Assembly (NCBI GenBank): GCA_019261985.1
Contig: JAFAQY010000018.1
Span: forward strand, 85,591 to 149,590
Source: Bryobacterales bacterium
GTDB taxonomy: Bacteria > Acidobacteriota > Terriglobia > Bryobacterales > Bryobacteraceae
Length of the DNA stretch: 64,000 nt
Reading direction: 5' to 3'
Shown here: in pieces, positions 43,133-51,950 of the stretch
How positions within the stretch are numbered: position 1 is the first letter of the stretch
How the letters are laid out: every line of letters starts with the position of its first letter
Program-made: the position numbers and the translations under genes
The notes under the pieces: model-generated
Seen by the model: the letters and a program-made list of their open reading frames with translations, nothing else
Told to the model about the DNA's origin: nothing
The model's database searches: none

Positions 43133-46100
43133 ATGCCGCTGCTGACCGAGACGAAGTGGAAATTTCGCTACTCGCATGAAGATGGCGATCTGGTCGAGCG
43201 CTTCTACAACCCCGCGCTGGCGTGCGCCGTCGAATATTGCCGGACGACGGGCTATTTCACAGCGGACGCTCTGGCACTCGGGGCACGTGGACTGGCCGGT
43301 CTGTTCGCAAATGAAGGGCGCATGCGCCTGGTTGTTGGCTGCACACTCAACCCCGATGAACAGGCCGCTATCTCGGAAGGCTACGATCTCCGGGCGCTCA
43401 TGGAAGAGCAGCTCGCGGCTGCCGATCTGACGCCGCCGGACGAAAAAGCCCGGGAAGGACTGGGGCTGTTGGCTTGGATGGTGGCAAATGGCTTCCTTGA
43501 CGTGAAGGTCGCCGTACCAGTCGATCCTCAGGGGCGGCCCGCGCGTGTTCCGGGGATCTATCACGCCAAATTCGGGATCATTCTGGATGCTGAAGGAAAC
43601 ACGCTCGCGTTCTCAGGCAGCATTAATGAGACGGCCGGTGGATGGGTCAATAACTGCGAGAGCTTCCATGTCCACTGCGCGTGGCTCAGCGAAACTGAGA
43701 AAGCGCACGTGGATGAGGAATTCGAGGCGTTTTCGAAGCTGTGGGAAGATCGCTCGCCGGGAGCGAAGGTGTTTGATTTCCCCGAGGCGGCGCGGAAAAA
43801 ACTGCTTGAGTTCATGCCGCGCGAAGATCGTCCTATAACGCCACCGATCTCGCGTGCGGAGCCGCCGCATGCTGCGCCGGGATTCCGTTTGACGAACGAT
43901 GAGTTCCGGAGATGCGTATGGGTATTTCTAACCACGGCGCCGGCATTGCCAAACGGTCTACGCGTCGGTGAAGTCACCAGCGCCGTCGACCCGTGGCCGC
44001 ACCAGACGCGGACTTACGTCCGCTTTATCGAGCAGTGGCCCTGCCGATTACTGATCGCGGACGAGGTTGGCCTCGGCAAGACGATCACGGCGGGGTTGAT
44101 CCTGCGCCAAGCTCTGCTTTCCGGGAAGGCCAAGCGGATTCTTCTGCTCACCCCGAAGAGCGTGCTGATTCAGTGGCAGAACGAGCTTTACGAAAAGTTC
44201 AATCTGAACGTGCCCATCTACGACGGGGCCTCGCTGCGCTGGCGTGAGGCATACGGCTGCAGTGGCCCGTTCGAAAAGTGCGTCGCGAGGGATGAGTGGC
44301 AGCGCGAACCCGTTGTCCTAGCGTCAAGCTTCTTGATGCGCCGTCGGGAGCGAACAGCGGAGATCCTCAATGCCGAGCCTTGGGATTTGGTTTTGCTCGA
44401 TGAGGCACACCATGCGCGCCGGCGCGGTGCGGGCACCGAGCAGGAAAAGGGGGCAAACGCGTTACTGGGCCTGATGCGAGGGCTCGCGCGGCAGTGTCAG
44501 AGCCTGCTGCTACTCACAGCCACTCCAATGCAGGTCCACGCCGTTGAGATATGGGACCTGATGGAGTTGCTTGGGCTGCCGCCGATATGGGGCGCGGACT
44601 CGCATACGTTTCTCAAGTACTTCAGTTGGGCCTCCGGGAATCCGTCGCCGGAAACGCTGGAGTTGCTCACAGCGTGGTTCCGCGATTGCGAGGCTTACTT
44701 CGGCGCGTTATCGGATAGTGAATTCGCAGCGGTGATGCCGGATGTTTCATCGATCAAGCGAACGAAAGTGGTGCGCGCGCTTCGGGACGCTGCGCAGGCT
44801 ACTCGCCGCGTACTCGACCCGGAATCTCGTCGCGCCCTGCTGGATGTTCTAAAGGCATGTTCTCCCCTGCGCTGGAGAATGGTCCGCAACACCCGTGAAC
44901 TGCTGCGTTCTTATAAACGCGCCAACAAGCTGGATTTGCCAATCGCCGAACGCGAAGTGAAAGACATTCCGGTTGAGATGACTCCCGCGGAGAGCGCATT
45001 GTACAGCCAGGTGGAGGATTATATTTCCGAAACTTATTCCAAAGCCACGGCCGACAGGCGGACCGCGATCGGTTTCGTGATGACGGTATACCGCCGCCGG
45101 CTGGCGAGCAGTTTCGAAGCCCTGAAGCGAACCCTGAATGGCCGCCTTCAGAGGTTAGGATTGAACGAAGAAGACGTTTCCCAGGACGAAGCTGCAGATG
45201 AAATCATGGCGCCAGAGGACGCGATGGAACTCGGCGCGTCCGCGGCTGAACTGGAAGAGCGGGATCGCATTCTCGAACTGCTGCGCGGCATCGCTAAGCT
45301 CAACACGGATACGAAGGCGCAGAAACTGCACGCGGAATTGGTCAGCGTGTTCGCGAACGACGGAGAGTCGGCCATCGTTTTCACCCAATACACGGACACG
45401 ATGGAGTACCTTCGTGAGTTCCTTGCCCGCGAGCTCCCGGATGTGCCGGTCGCGAGCTATAGCGGAGCGGGCGGGGCTTTTCGGGAAAAGTCCGGGCGCG
45501 AGGGCTCTGGCCGATGGATCACGTGCAGCAAAGAGGAGATTAAAAGGAGGTTGAAGATCGGACGAGTTCGCCTGCTCGTGTGTTCCGATGCCGCCGGCGA
45601 AGGTCTTAACCTGCAAACCGCCGGGGTACTGGCTAACTACGATCTCCCGTGGAACCCGATGAAAGTGGAGCAACGTATTGGTCGCATCGACCGGCTGGGG
45701 CAGGTCCGGCCGAAGGTTCGGATTCTGAACTTCGCGTATAAAGATACGGTCGAAGCGGACGTTTTCTTCGCGGTAGGCGAGCGCATTCAGTTATTCCAGG
45801 GAATTGTGGGACGGCTTCAGCCGATTCTATCGAGGTTGCCACGGCGATTCGAGGAGGTCACGCTTGCGAGTCGCGAGACGCGCGGAGCCGCGCGCCAGCG
45901 CTTTCTTGCGGAGATCGAAGAAGAGGTTGCGCACCCCGGCGAAGTCCCGCTCGATTTGGACGAGGTCGGCCGCGGTGACCTGGAGCCAGTGGACGCGCCG
46001 GCGCCGGCATATGATTTACCCGTCCTGGATCAAGCGATGATCCTGGACGCGAGCCGCCCGATGGATCTTGAGTGGCGTCCACTCGATGCGCGAACCTATG

Positions 46101-46444
46101 CCGCGCGGCTGCCGGGTCTGCCGGAGCCGATCCGCGTAACCACGTCGGCCGATGTGTTCGAGGAGTCCAGCGACAACCACGAGTTTTTCTCACCAGGGGG
46201 GCAGCTCTTCGGCGCGCTCGCCCGCTGCGCGGATAGCAGTTTGTCTCGAGAGCCCCAGCCCGGAATTTGTTGGCTCCTGCGGGATCAAAGCGGTAGGCCG
46301 GTGACTTTTGTCGTCAATACAGAGGCTGGCTTTTACCGTGCGGATTCGCTCACCGCGTTATTGACTGCGCTCTCGCGACCGGCACCGCCCGAGCCGTTTC
46401 CCGCCGTAGACTGGCCAGGGTACCATGCATGGATAGTGGTGTGA
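43133..46444 (+). CDS. SNF2-family helicase with N-terminal PLD nuclease domain
   Basis: 1103 residues, 5 bases after the methylase stop. The N-terminus is a phospholipase D-like nuclease with the HxK motif IYHAKFGIIL (H about 144) and the GSxN of LAFSGSINETAGG (about 162). The helicase core has Walker A ADEVGLGKTITAGLIL (about 309), DEAH box LLDEAHHAR (about 422), TATPMQ, and C-terminal motifs SDAAGEGLNLQTAG and QRIGRIDRLGQ. It is the likely restriction arm of the operon: translocate on and cut unmodified DNA. Confidence 0.93.
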   Translation: MPLLTETKWKFRYSHEDGDLVERFYNPALACAVEYCRTTGYFTADALALGARGLAGLFANEGRMRLVVGCTLNPDEQAAISEGYDLRALMEEQLAAADLTPPDEKAREGLGLLAWMVANGFLDVKVAVPVDPQGRPARVPGIYHAKFGIILDAEGNTLAFSGSINETAGGWVNNCESFHVHCAWLSETEKAHVDEEFEAFSKLWEDRSPGAKVFDFPEAARKKLLEFMPREDRPITPPISRAEPPHAAPGFRLTNDEFRRCVWVFLTTAPALPNGLRVGEVTSAVDPWPHQTRTYVRFIEQWPCRLLIADEVGLGKTITAGLILRQALLSGKAKRILLLTPKSVLIQWQNELYEKFNLNVPIYDGASLRWREAYGCSGPFEKCVARDEWQREPVVLASSFLMRRRERTAEILNAEPWDLVLLDEAHHARRRGAGTEQEKGANALLGLMRGLARQCQSLLLLTATPMQVHAVEIWDLMELLGLPPIWGADSHTFLKYFSWASGNPSPETLELLTAWFRDCEAYFGALSDSEFAAVMPDVSSIKRTKVVRALRDAAQATRRVLDPESRRALLDVLKACSPLRWRMVRNTRELLRSYKRANKLDLPIAEREVKDIPVEMTPAESALYSQVEDYISETYSKATADRRTAIGFVMTVYRRRLASSFEALKRTLNGRLQRLGLNEEDVSQDEAADEIMAPEDAMELGASAAELEERDRILELLRGIAKLNTDTKAQKLHAELVSVFANDGESAIVFTQYTDTMEYLREFLARELPDVPVASYSGAGGAFREKSGREGSGRWITCSKEEIKRRLKIGRVRLLVCSDAAGEGLNLQTAGVLANYDLPWNPMKVEQRIGRIDRLGQVRPKVRILNFAYKDTVEADVFFAVGERIQLFQGIVGRLQPILSRLPRRFEEVTLASRETRGAARQRFLAEIEEEVAHPGEVPLDLDEVGRGDLEPVDAPAPAYDLPVLDQAMILDASRPMDLEWRPLDARTYAARLPGLPEPIRVTTSADVFEESSDNHEFFSPGGQLFGALARCADSSLSREPQPGICWLLRDQSGRPVTFVVNTEAGFYRADSLTALLTALSRPAPPEPFPAVDWPGYHAWIVV

Positions 46445-46572
46445 GCAATAAAAAGCACCGGCTCTCGCCGGAGCTTCGTAATTAATTGGGGCACTGGGCT
46501 CCTGAACAAACATTGAACATTTTTCCGTCAGCCGCGTCTGATTGGAAGTCGGCGTTCTCAAAGGAGATCCCT

Positions 46573-48171
46573 ATGACCCGGGCAGTAACGACTGTTGGCG
46601 TTTTCGCTGTTCTTTCGGTGACTGCGTATGCGCAGGCGCCAACACCTCCCGCGTTTGATATTGCGGATGTTCACGTTAGCCCTCATGTAACAAATCCGTA
46701 TATGCGGGGCGGCGCTCTTCGCGGCGGCCGTTATGACGTTCGCACGGCCAGCATGCTCGATCTGATCTCGGCGGCCTACTCGGTGGATGCCGCCAAGGTG
46801 CAGGGCGGCCCGAGCTGGCTGGATACGGATCGCTTCGACATTGCGGCTAAAGCTCCCGTCAATACGCCGCCGGAGAGCGTGAAGCAGATGCTGCAAACCC
46901 TCCTGGCGGAGCGCTTCGCGCTGAAGGTCCATATGGATACGAAACCGATGCCGGTTTTCGTGCTCTCGGTTGGAAAAGGCAAGCCGAAACTCAAGGAGTG
47001 GGACGGGTCTTCCCCCAGCGGTTGTCGAGGCGAGCCTCAGACCCCCGCGCCCGGCGCCGTCCCCTACATTGTTGTCGCCTGCCACAACCAGACTATGGAA
47101 CAACTGGCGCAAGGTTTGCGCGATATGGCGGGAGGTTATGTGACGAATCCCGTCGTGGACCAGACCGGATTAAAGGGAGCCTGGGATTTTGAAATCAAAT
47201 GGACCGGACGCGGGCAACTGGCGCTGGCCGGCGCCGACGGCATCAGCATCTTCGACGCAGTGGATAAGCAACTCGGGCTGAAATTGGAGCCGCAAAGAAT
47301 TGCTACGCCGGTGATCGTCGTCGATAGCGTCAATCAAAGGCCGACGGATAATCCGCCCGGCGTGAGTGCGGCGCTGCCCCCGCGCCCGCCGGCCGAGTTT
47401 GAGGTGGCGACGATCAGGCCGAGCAGGCCCGACGCTACGAACTCAAGGGCCAGATTGGAACATGGCCGGGTGGATGCGGAAAACATGCCGCTGAAGAACA
47501 TCATTATGTTCGCCTGGGACTTGAATGCCGACGAGTTGCTCGCAGGAGCGCCGAAGTTTTTGGACTCCGCGCATTTTGACATTACAGCGCAAGCACCGGC
47601 CGGCATGGCGCTAAATGAAGTGGATGATGAAGTCCTGCGTTTAATGGTCCGCGCTCTGCTCGCTGATCGTTTTCATCTCAAAGCTCATATGGAGGAGCGG
47701 CCCGTGGACGGATACGTTCTTTCCGGGAACAAGCCCAAAATGCAGAAGGCGGATCCCTCAAATCGTACCGGTTGCAAAGAAGGTCCGGGCCCGGACGGAA
47801 AAGATCCCCGGATCGCGAATCCTGTGCTCAACAGGCTGGTCAACTGCCAGAACATGACGATGGCGCAATTCGCCGCGCAGCTTCCGAACATGGCGAACGG
47901 CTATGCCCATGTGGACGTCCTGGACGCCACTGGATTGACCGACGCATACGACTTTACTTTGAGCTTTAGCGGAATCAATCTGTTTCGAAACGGCGGCATC
48001 CCCGGCCGTCCCCCGGCCGCCGCCGACGGGAACTCTCCGTCGGATCCGAACGGCGCTGTATCCTTGCCGGACGCCATCGGCAAGCAACTTGGGCTGAAGC
48101 TCGACCTAAAGAAGCGCCCGATGCAGGTTTTGGTCATCGATCACATCGATGAAAAGCCGACCGACAACTAG
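46573..48171 (+). CDS. Two-domain TIGR03435 (Soli_Cterm) secreted protein
   Basis: Start chosen at ATG 46573 because AAGGAG lies 7 bases upstream; 532 residues with a signal peptide (AVTTVGVFAVLSVTAYAQA). Two tandem TIGR03435 domains: FDIADVHVSP...KQLGLKLEPQRIATPVIVVD and FEVATIRPSR...KQLGLKLDLKKRPMQVLVID. Each ends in a PTDN. The family is greatly expanded in Solibacter-type acidobacteria and is a good marker for the source organism. Function unknown; usual members have a single domain. Confidence 0.9.
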   Translation: MTRAVTTVGVFAVLSVTAYAQAPTPPAFDIADVHVSPHVTNPYMRGGALRGGRYDVRTASMLDLISAAYSVDAAKVQGGPSWLDTDRFDIAAKAPVNTPPESVKQMLQTLLAERFALKVHMDTKPMPVFVLSVGKGKPKLKEWDGSSPSGCRGEPQTPAPGAVPYIVVACHNQTMEQLAQGLRDMAGGYVTNPVVDQTGLKGAWDFEIKWTGRGQLALAGADGISIFDAVDKQLGLKLEPQRIATPVIVVDSVNQRPTDNPPGVSAALPPRPPAEFEVATIRPSRPDATNSRARLEHGRVDAENMPLKNIIMFAWDLNADELLAGAPKFLDSAHFDITAQAPAGMALNEVDDEVLRLMVRALLADRFHLKAHMEERPVDGYVLSGNKPKMQKADPSNRTGCKEGPGPDGKDPRIANPVLNRLVNCQNMTMAQFAAQLPNMANGYAHVDVLDATGLTDAYDFTLSFSGINLFRNGGIPGRPPAAADGNSPSDPNGAVSLPDAIGKQLGLKLDLKKRPMQVLVIDHIDEKPTDN

Positions 48172-48362
48172 AACGGCCGCTGGGATGCTGCACGCCGTTG
48201 CAACAAACGGGCTGCTCCGGGTATCGAATTTCACAGGGCCATGTAAAAATGTTCGCGATGGAATGGCGGAGCCGGGGATAGGGTTTTAGCCAAGTAACGT
48301 GAAAAAAGGAGATTATCGGCGCGCGGCGTCTGGCGTATAAATTGCAGCTAAAAACGCCGGCA

Positions 48363-49205
48363 ATGCGGCAGACGATATTGATAATACTGAGCTTAGCCAC
48401 CACTGTTGCCCTAGCTTCGTCTTCCGAGAATCCGACCGAGATCATACGGCTGTCCATCCGTCAAACCGAGGCGAATTGGCTCGCGGCGCCGAATTACTCC
48501 TTTATACGGATCACATCAAAAAGTAAGCCCGGCCATCCTCCCGCGATAGCGACCCATCAAGTACTCATGATTGAGGGCTCCCCCTATCAAAAGCTCATCG
48601 CAGAGGACGGCCAGCCGCTGTCTCCGGCGGCGGCTAAAGAAGAGGAGCAGAAGCTTCAAAAGGAGATATACCGCCGAAGCAAGGAATCGCCTCACGAACG
48701 GGCCCAGAGAATGCGCAAATACACCGAGGAACGCGCGCGCGATCACAACCTTTTGACGGCCGTGTCCGAGGCGTTCGACTACACATTCGCGGATGGTTCA
48801 CAATCCCCGTCCGGCGGAGTGTGGGTGTTGGAGGGGCGAACAAAACCGGGTTACATCCCGCCGAACCGCGATGCCAAGGTGCTCTCCAACATGAACATGA
48901 AGATTTGGATCGATAAGGCGAGCTACCAATGGATTCGCCTGGAGGCGGAAGTAACTCAACCGGTCACCCTTTATGGCCTCGCCAAAGTGAGCCCGGGCAC
49001 GCGCTTTACGCTGGAACAGGAGCCGGTCTCTGCGACCGTTTGGTTGCCGAAACATTTCACGATGCAGGTGAACGCTACCGCGCTTGGTCTGATTCACGAG
49101 GATTTTACGGAAGACGAACTGTACAGCAAATACACTGCGGCCGCGGGATCGATAGCCAGTTCCAACGCCGGAGAAGTATTCCGTGAACCGGCCACGGCGC
49201 GATGA
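48363..49205 (+). CDS. Secreted protein of unknown function, LolA-like beta domain
   Basis: About 280 residues from ATG 48363 (an upstream TTG at 48342 is possible). A signal peptide (QTILIILSLATTVALASS) precedes a charged helix (AAKEEEQKLQKEIYRRSKES). The C-terminal half has GVWVLEGRTKPGYIPPNRDA, MNMKIWIDKASYQWIRLEAE and WLPKHFTMQV. That order (outer-membrane lipoprotein-sorting-like beta sheet) is common in acidobacterial secreted proteins. No enzyme motif is seen. Confidence 0.75.
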   Translation: MRQTILIILSLATTVALASSSENPTEIIRLSIRQTEANWLAAPNYSFIRITSKSKPGHPPAIATHQVLMIEGSPYQKLIAEDGQPLSPAAAKEEEQKLQKEIYRRSKESPHERAQRMRKYTEERARDHNLLTAVSEAFDYTFADGSQSPSGGVWVLEGRTKPGYIPPNRDAKVLSNMNMKIWIDKASYQWIRLEAEVTQPVTLYGLAKVSPGTRFTLEQEPVSATVWLPKHFTMQVNATALGLIHEDFTEDELYSKYTAAAGSIASSNAGEVFREPATAR

Positions 49206-49217
49206 GGAGGGACGTCG

Positions 49218-50054
49218 ATGGCAAAAAATCGAGCGGTATTCGGCCTGTATGAGACCGCCGAAGACGCGGGCCGCGGCATCGAGGCAATGCGCGCGGCGGG
49301 TTTTCGGGACGTGGATGTATCTGTTCTGTGCTCTCAAAACGTGGGAAACAAGGATCTGGCCGTTGAAAAATCCACGAAGGCTCCGGAAGGTTCCGCGGCT
49401 GGGGCAACGGCCGGCGTTATTCTGGGCGGCGCGATCGGATGGCTGACGGGCGCCGGAATATTGATGATTCCCGGCGCGGCGCCTTTGCTCGCAGCCGGAC
49501 CGCTGTTGGGCGTGTTAAGCGGCATGGGTGTTGGCGGGACCGTAGGCGGCCTCACTGGCGCCTTAATCGGAAGCGGCATTCCCGAGTTCGAAGCCCGCCG
49601 CTATGCCGGCCGCATTCACCAGGGTCACGTGGTTCTATCCGTGCATTGCGACAATTCCGAATGGGCCGATAAGGCGGAACAGGTACTCCGACAAAGCGGC
49701 GCGACCGACATTTCGCGCACGAGTGAAGCCGAAGCGGAATACGATATGAGCGAGCGCCCCCGGCCGAAGCGAGAGTCGGCGGCGGAACACGAAGCGGATT
49801 TTAGAAAAAACTTTGAATCGTTTCATCGTGACCTCGGCGCATTTGAAGACTTCGCGCCCTTGTACCGCCTGGGGTTCGATAGGGCGCAGGACCTGCATGA
49901 GCGCCACACGACATTCGAGAAAACCGAACCGGAGTTGAAGCAGCAACTGGCCCGCGCGTATCCGTCGCTGGACTGGGATGCGGTCTCGGCGCTGGTGCTC
50001 TACGGCTGGGAACAGGCCGGCGGCGCGATCGAACACCGGTTCGCCATCATCTAA
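49218..50054 (+). CDS. General-stress-17M-like protein with glycine-zipper membrane segment
   Basis: 278 residues from ATG 49218, preceded by GAGGAGGG. The N-terminus (AVFGLYETAEDAGRGIEAMRAAGF) matches the general stress protein 17M-like/YflT type domain. A long Gly-rich hydrophobic region (about 60-120; VILGGAIGWLTGAGILMIPG) probably inserts in a membrane. The C-terminal part is soluble, with alternating charges. Such proteins are often induced by stress; no role is established here. Confidence 0.75.
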   Translation: MAKNRAVFGLYETAEDAGRGIEAMRAAGFRDVDVSVLCSQNVGNKDLAVEKSTKAPEGSAAGATAGVILGGAIGWLTGAGILMIPGAAPLLAAGPLLGVLSGMGVGGTVGGLTGALIGSGIPEFEARRYAGRIHQGHVVLSVHCDNSEWADKAEQVLRQSGATDISRTSEAEAEYDMSERPRPKRESAAEHEADFRKNFESFHRDLGAFEDFAPLYRLGFDRAQDLHERHTTFEKTEPELKQQLARAYPSLDWDAVSALVLYGWEQAGGAIEHRFAII

Positions 50055-50063
50055 GCCTCGATC

Positions 50064-50295
50064 CGGCGCGTGCGCGTGGGTCGAGGGTGACTTTAATCTT
50101 GAGCAAAACGAGGTGCAGGCGCTGGGTCAGAAGCCGTGCTCCCTCACGTTGGAGATCCTCATCTTGCGACCCGACCAAGTGTCTGTCGCGCGCCGCAATT
50201 GTCGAGCATGGTCGAATTCGTCTGCGGCGTTTTTTTTGCGCCGCGGTCGTGCCAGCACTTAATACGTGCACATCCATGTACCGCGCTACGCTCAA
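50064..50295 (-). pseudogene. Decayed DUF5615 PIN-like toxin gene
   Basis: Pieces of a DUF5615 toxin are readable but in different frames: RYMDVHV (N-terminal Asp motif, at about 50278) and SQDEDLQREGARLL (at about 50160), with a remnant of the middle (STMLDNCGARQTLGR) in the frame of the upstream antitoxin. An intact toxin has these in one frame. The layout behind a DUF433 gene is the normal one for this toxin-antitoxin family, so this is a broken partner. Confidence 0.6.
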
Positions 50296-50602
50296 ATGGA
50301 TCCTTCACACCGACCAACTTGCGCCGAAACTCCGCGTCACTAACACGCGCGGCAAGTTCGTCCGATTCTGCAAGTCCGCGCCTGATCTGCTCATCCACTT
50401 TATCCTGGTTTTCGTAATAGTAGGTTAGCGCGCCATGGATTTGAGCCAATGAGAGATTTGGGTGTTGAAAATGGATCTCCTCCGGACTCGATCCGGAGGC
50501 GATCTTGTCCAGAACAACTTCGGTGACCTTCACTTTCGTCCCAGCAATCCAGGCCATGCGGCGATCGTCGAGTTCAATCTGTGTTGCGAACGTCGTGGTC
50601 AC
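50159..50602 (-). CDS. DUF433 antitoxin with aberrant read-through tail
   Basis: Start chosen at GTG 50602. DUF433 is a small helix-turn-helix antitoxin family; its features here are DRRMAWIAGTKVKVTEVVLD, SGSSPEEIHFQHPNLSLAQI and HGALTYYYENQDKVDEQI. Normal members end soon after about residue 100; here the frame runs on into the decayed toxin sequence (KTPQTNSTMLDNCGARQTLG), adding about 45 residues. This points to a lost stop or a frameshift at the antitoxin-toxin junction. Confidence 0.75.
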   Translation of the reverse strand: MTTTFATQIELDDRRMAWIAGTKVKVTEVVLDKIASGSSPEEIHFQHPNLSLAQIHGALTYYYENQDKVDEQIRRGLAESDELAARVSDAEFRRKLVGVKDPFERSAVHGCARIKCWHDRGAKKTPQTNSTMLDNCGARQTLGRVAR

Positions 50603-50658
50603 GCCCTGTCTCCTCGCTTTAGTATAGGCTGGGGCCGAGGTCGAAGCTATTGACAGAA

Positions 50659-50705
50659 ATGGCGGGGACGACGGGACTCTAACCTGCGACCTCCGATGTG
50701 ACAGG
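50659..50705 (-). other. Displaced 3' fragment of tRNA-Asp, candidate attL
   Basis: 47 bases that match the 3' portion of the tRNA-Asp gene (60960-61006) with only 4 mismatches, covering part of the anticodon loop through the T arm and the acceptor 3' strand with CCA. The 5' half of a tRNA is absent, so it is not a gene. It has the same orientation as the real tRNA. This is what integration of an element into the 3' end of a tRNA gene leaves at its far end. Confidence 0.8.
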
Positions 50706-50895
50706 TTCACTGTCGAGGGGCGGAGGATCAGCTATTCTCGCGCCGCGCACCCGAAACGTTTTTCCCGGGCAATCAATGCCTTCCCCGACGTTCTCGACCC
50801 AAGAATAAGGTTCTGTTCTGATCCGCGACCCACCCAGGCTCGTCCTGTGAGCCAGCAACTGCCGCACAATCGAATTGCCCGGAGAAATCAACTAG

Positions 50896-51873
50896 ATGAA
50901 AACCGTCGCCGACGAACTCGAATCGATTAACCTTGGCGCTCCAGCCCACTTCGGAGGCCTCACCATTTTCCCGTTATTCAGAAGCGGCCCGATACCCGCG
51001 CAACCGCAGTATGCGCTACTTGAGGATGCCCTCCTCACCGGCGTCGCACGCGTAGCGGAACTGGGCGATGGTGGGTCGGTACCCGAATTGCGCTTCGAAA
51101 ATCTCAGCCAGACGCCCGTGCTGTTGTTGGACGGCGAAGAACTCGTGGGCGCCAAGCAAAATCGGGTTCTGAATTTGACGATCCTCGCGCCGCCGAAGAA
51201 AGCGATCACAATCCCGGTCTCGTGCGTAGAGGCCGGCCGCTGGCACGCGGAATCGGACGCCTTCCGGCCAGCCGAGCACGTCATGTATTCGCGGGCTCGG
51301 GCGGCCAAGACGGCTCAGGTTTCCTTTTCGATGGCAAGAAGCGCCAGCCGCCGTGCGGATCAATCGGCAATCTGGGACGAGATCGCGCTTAAACTGGAAT
51401 CAATGAATGCGCGCTCGCCGACGCAAGCCATGAACGCAATCTATGATTCCATGGCCACATCGCTCGATGCTTATTTGGATACCTTCGCGTGCGCCGAAGG
51501 CCAGGCCGGCGTGGCATTCGCGGCCGGCGACATGATGGGATTGGATCTGATGGATCATCCGCACGCGTTCCGCACAATGTTTCCGAAGCTGATCCGCAGC
51601 TATGCGTTGGATGCGTTGGGAGCGCCGAATTCCGCTGCGATTAGCGCCAGCGAAATGACGAGTTTTCTGACGCGCATCGGAAAAACTAACTGCGTAGCGC
51701 GGGCAGCGATCGGCATGGGCGAGGATCTCCGGCTTACCGGAGAAGGCCTCTCGGGCGCTGGCCTCTGGGCCGAAGGGCGCTGCGTTCACCTTTGCGCGTT
51801 CACTGTCAACGAGAACGGCGGTTCCCGGCAATTTCGTACGTCTCTCAGCCGCCCGAGCCCTAGACGCCCGTAA
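50896..51873 (+). CDS. ARPP-1 domain protein
   Basis: 325 residues from ATG 50896. The sequence follows the ARPP-1 family: FGGLTIFPLF near the N-terminus, FENLSQTPVLLLDGEELVGA, AITIPVSCVEAGRW and a C-terminal VHLCAFTVNE. The family is defined by genomic association with ADP-ribosylglycohydrolase and rhodanese-phosphatase genes; its activity is not known. Here it stands first in the tRNA-Asp island, about 190 bases after the left att copy, in a gap with no other gene. It may belong with the nuclease module or be independent cargo. Confidence 0.8.
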   Translation: MKTVADELESINLGAPAHFGGLTIFPLFRSGPIPAQPQYALLEDALLTGVARVAELGDGGSVPELRFENLSQTPVLLLDGEELVGAKQNRVLNLTILAPPKKAITIPVSCVEAGRWHAESDAFRPAEHVMYSRARAAKTAQVSFSMARSASRRADQSAIWDEIALKLESMNARSPTQAMNAIYDSMATSLDAYLDTFACAEGQAGVAFAAGDMMGLDLMDHPHAFRTMFPKLIRSYALDALGAPNSAAISASEMTSFLTRIGKTNCVARAAIGMGEDLRLTGEGLSGAGLWAEGRCVHLCAFTVNENGGSRQFRTSLSRPSPRRP

Positions 51874-51950
51874 GGGATAGTATTCATAGGCATCGACTTG
51901 CCGGCTCCAAGTAGCTTAAGATTGTGAAGTCTGCTTACAAGGACTTTCGC

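Noticed and set aside
50659-50705. Possible second tRNA-Asp gene
   Set aside because: Only the 3' half is present and the anticodon stem cannot form; it is better explained as an att copy.
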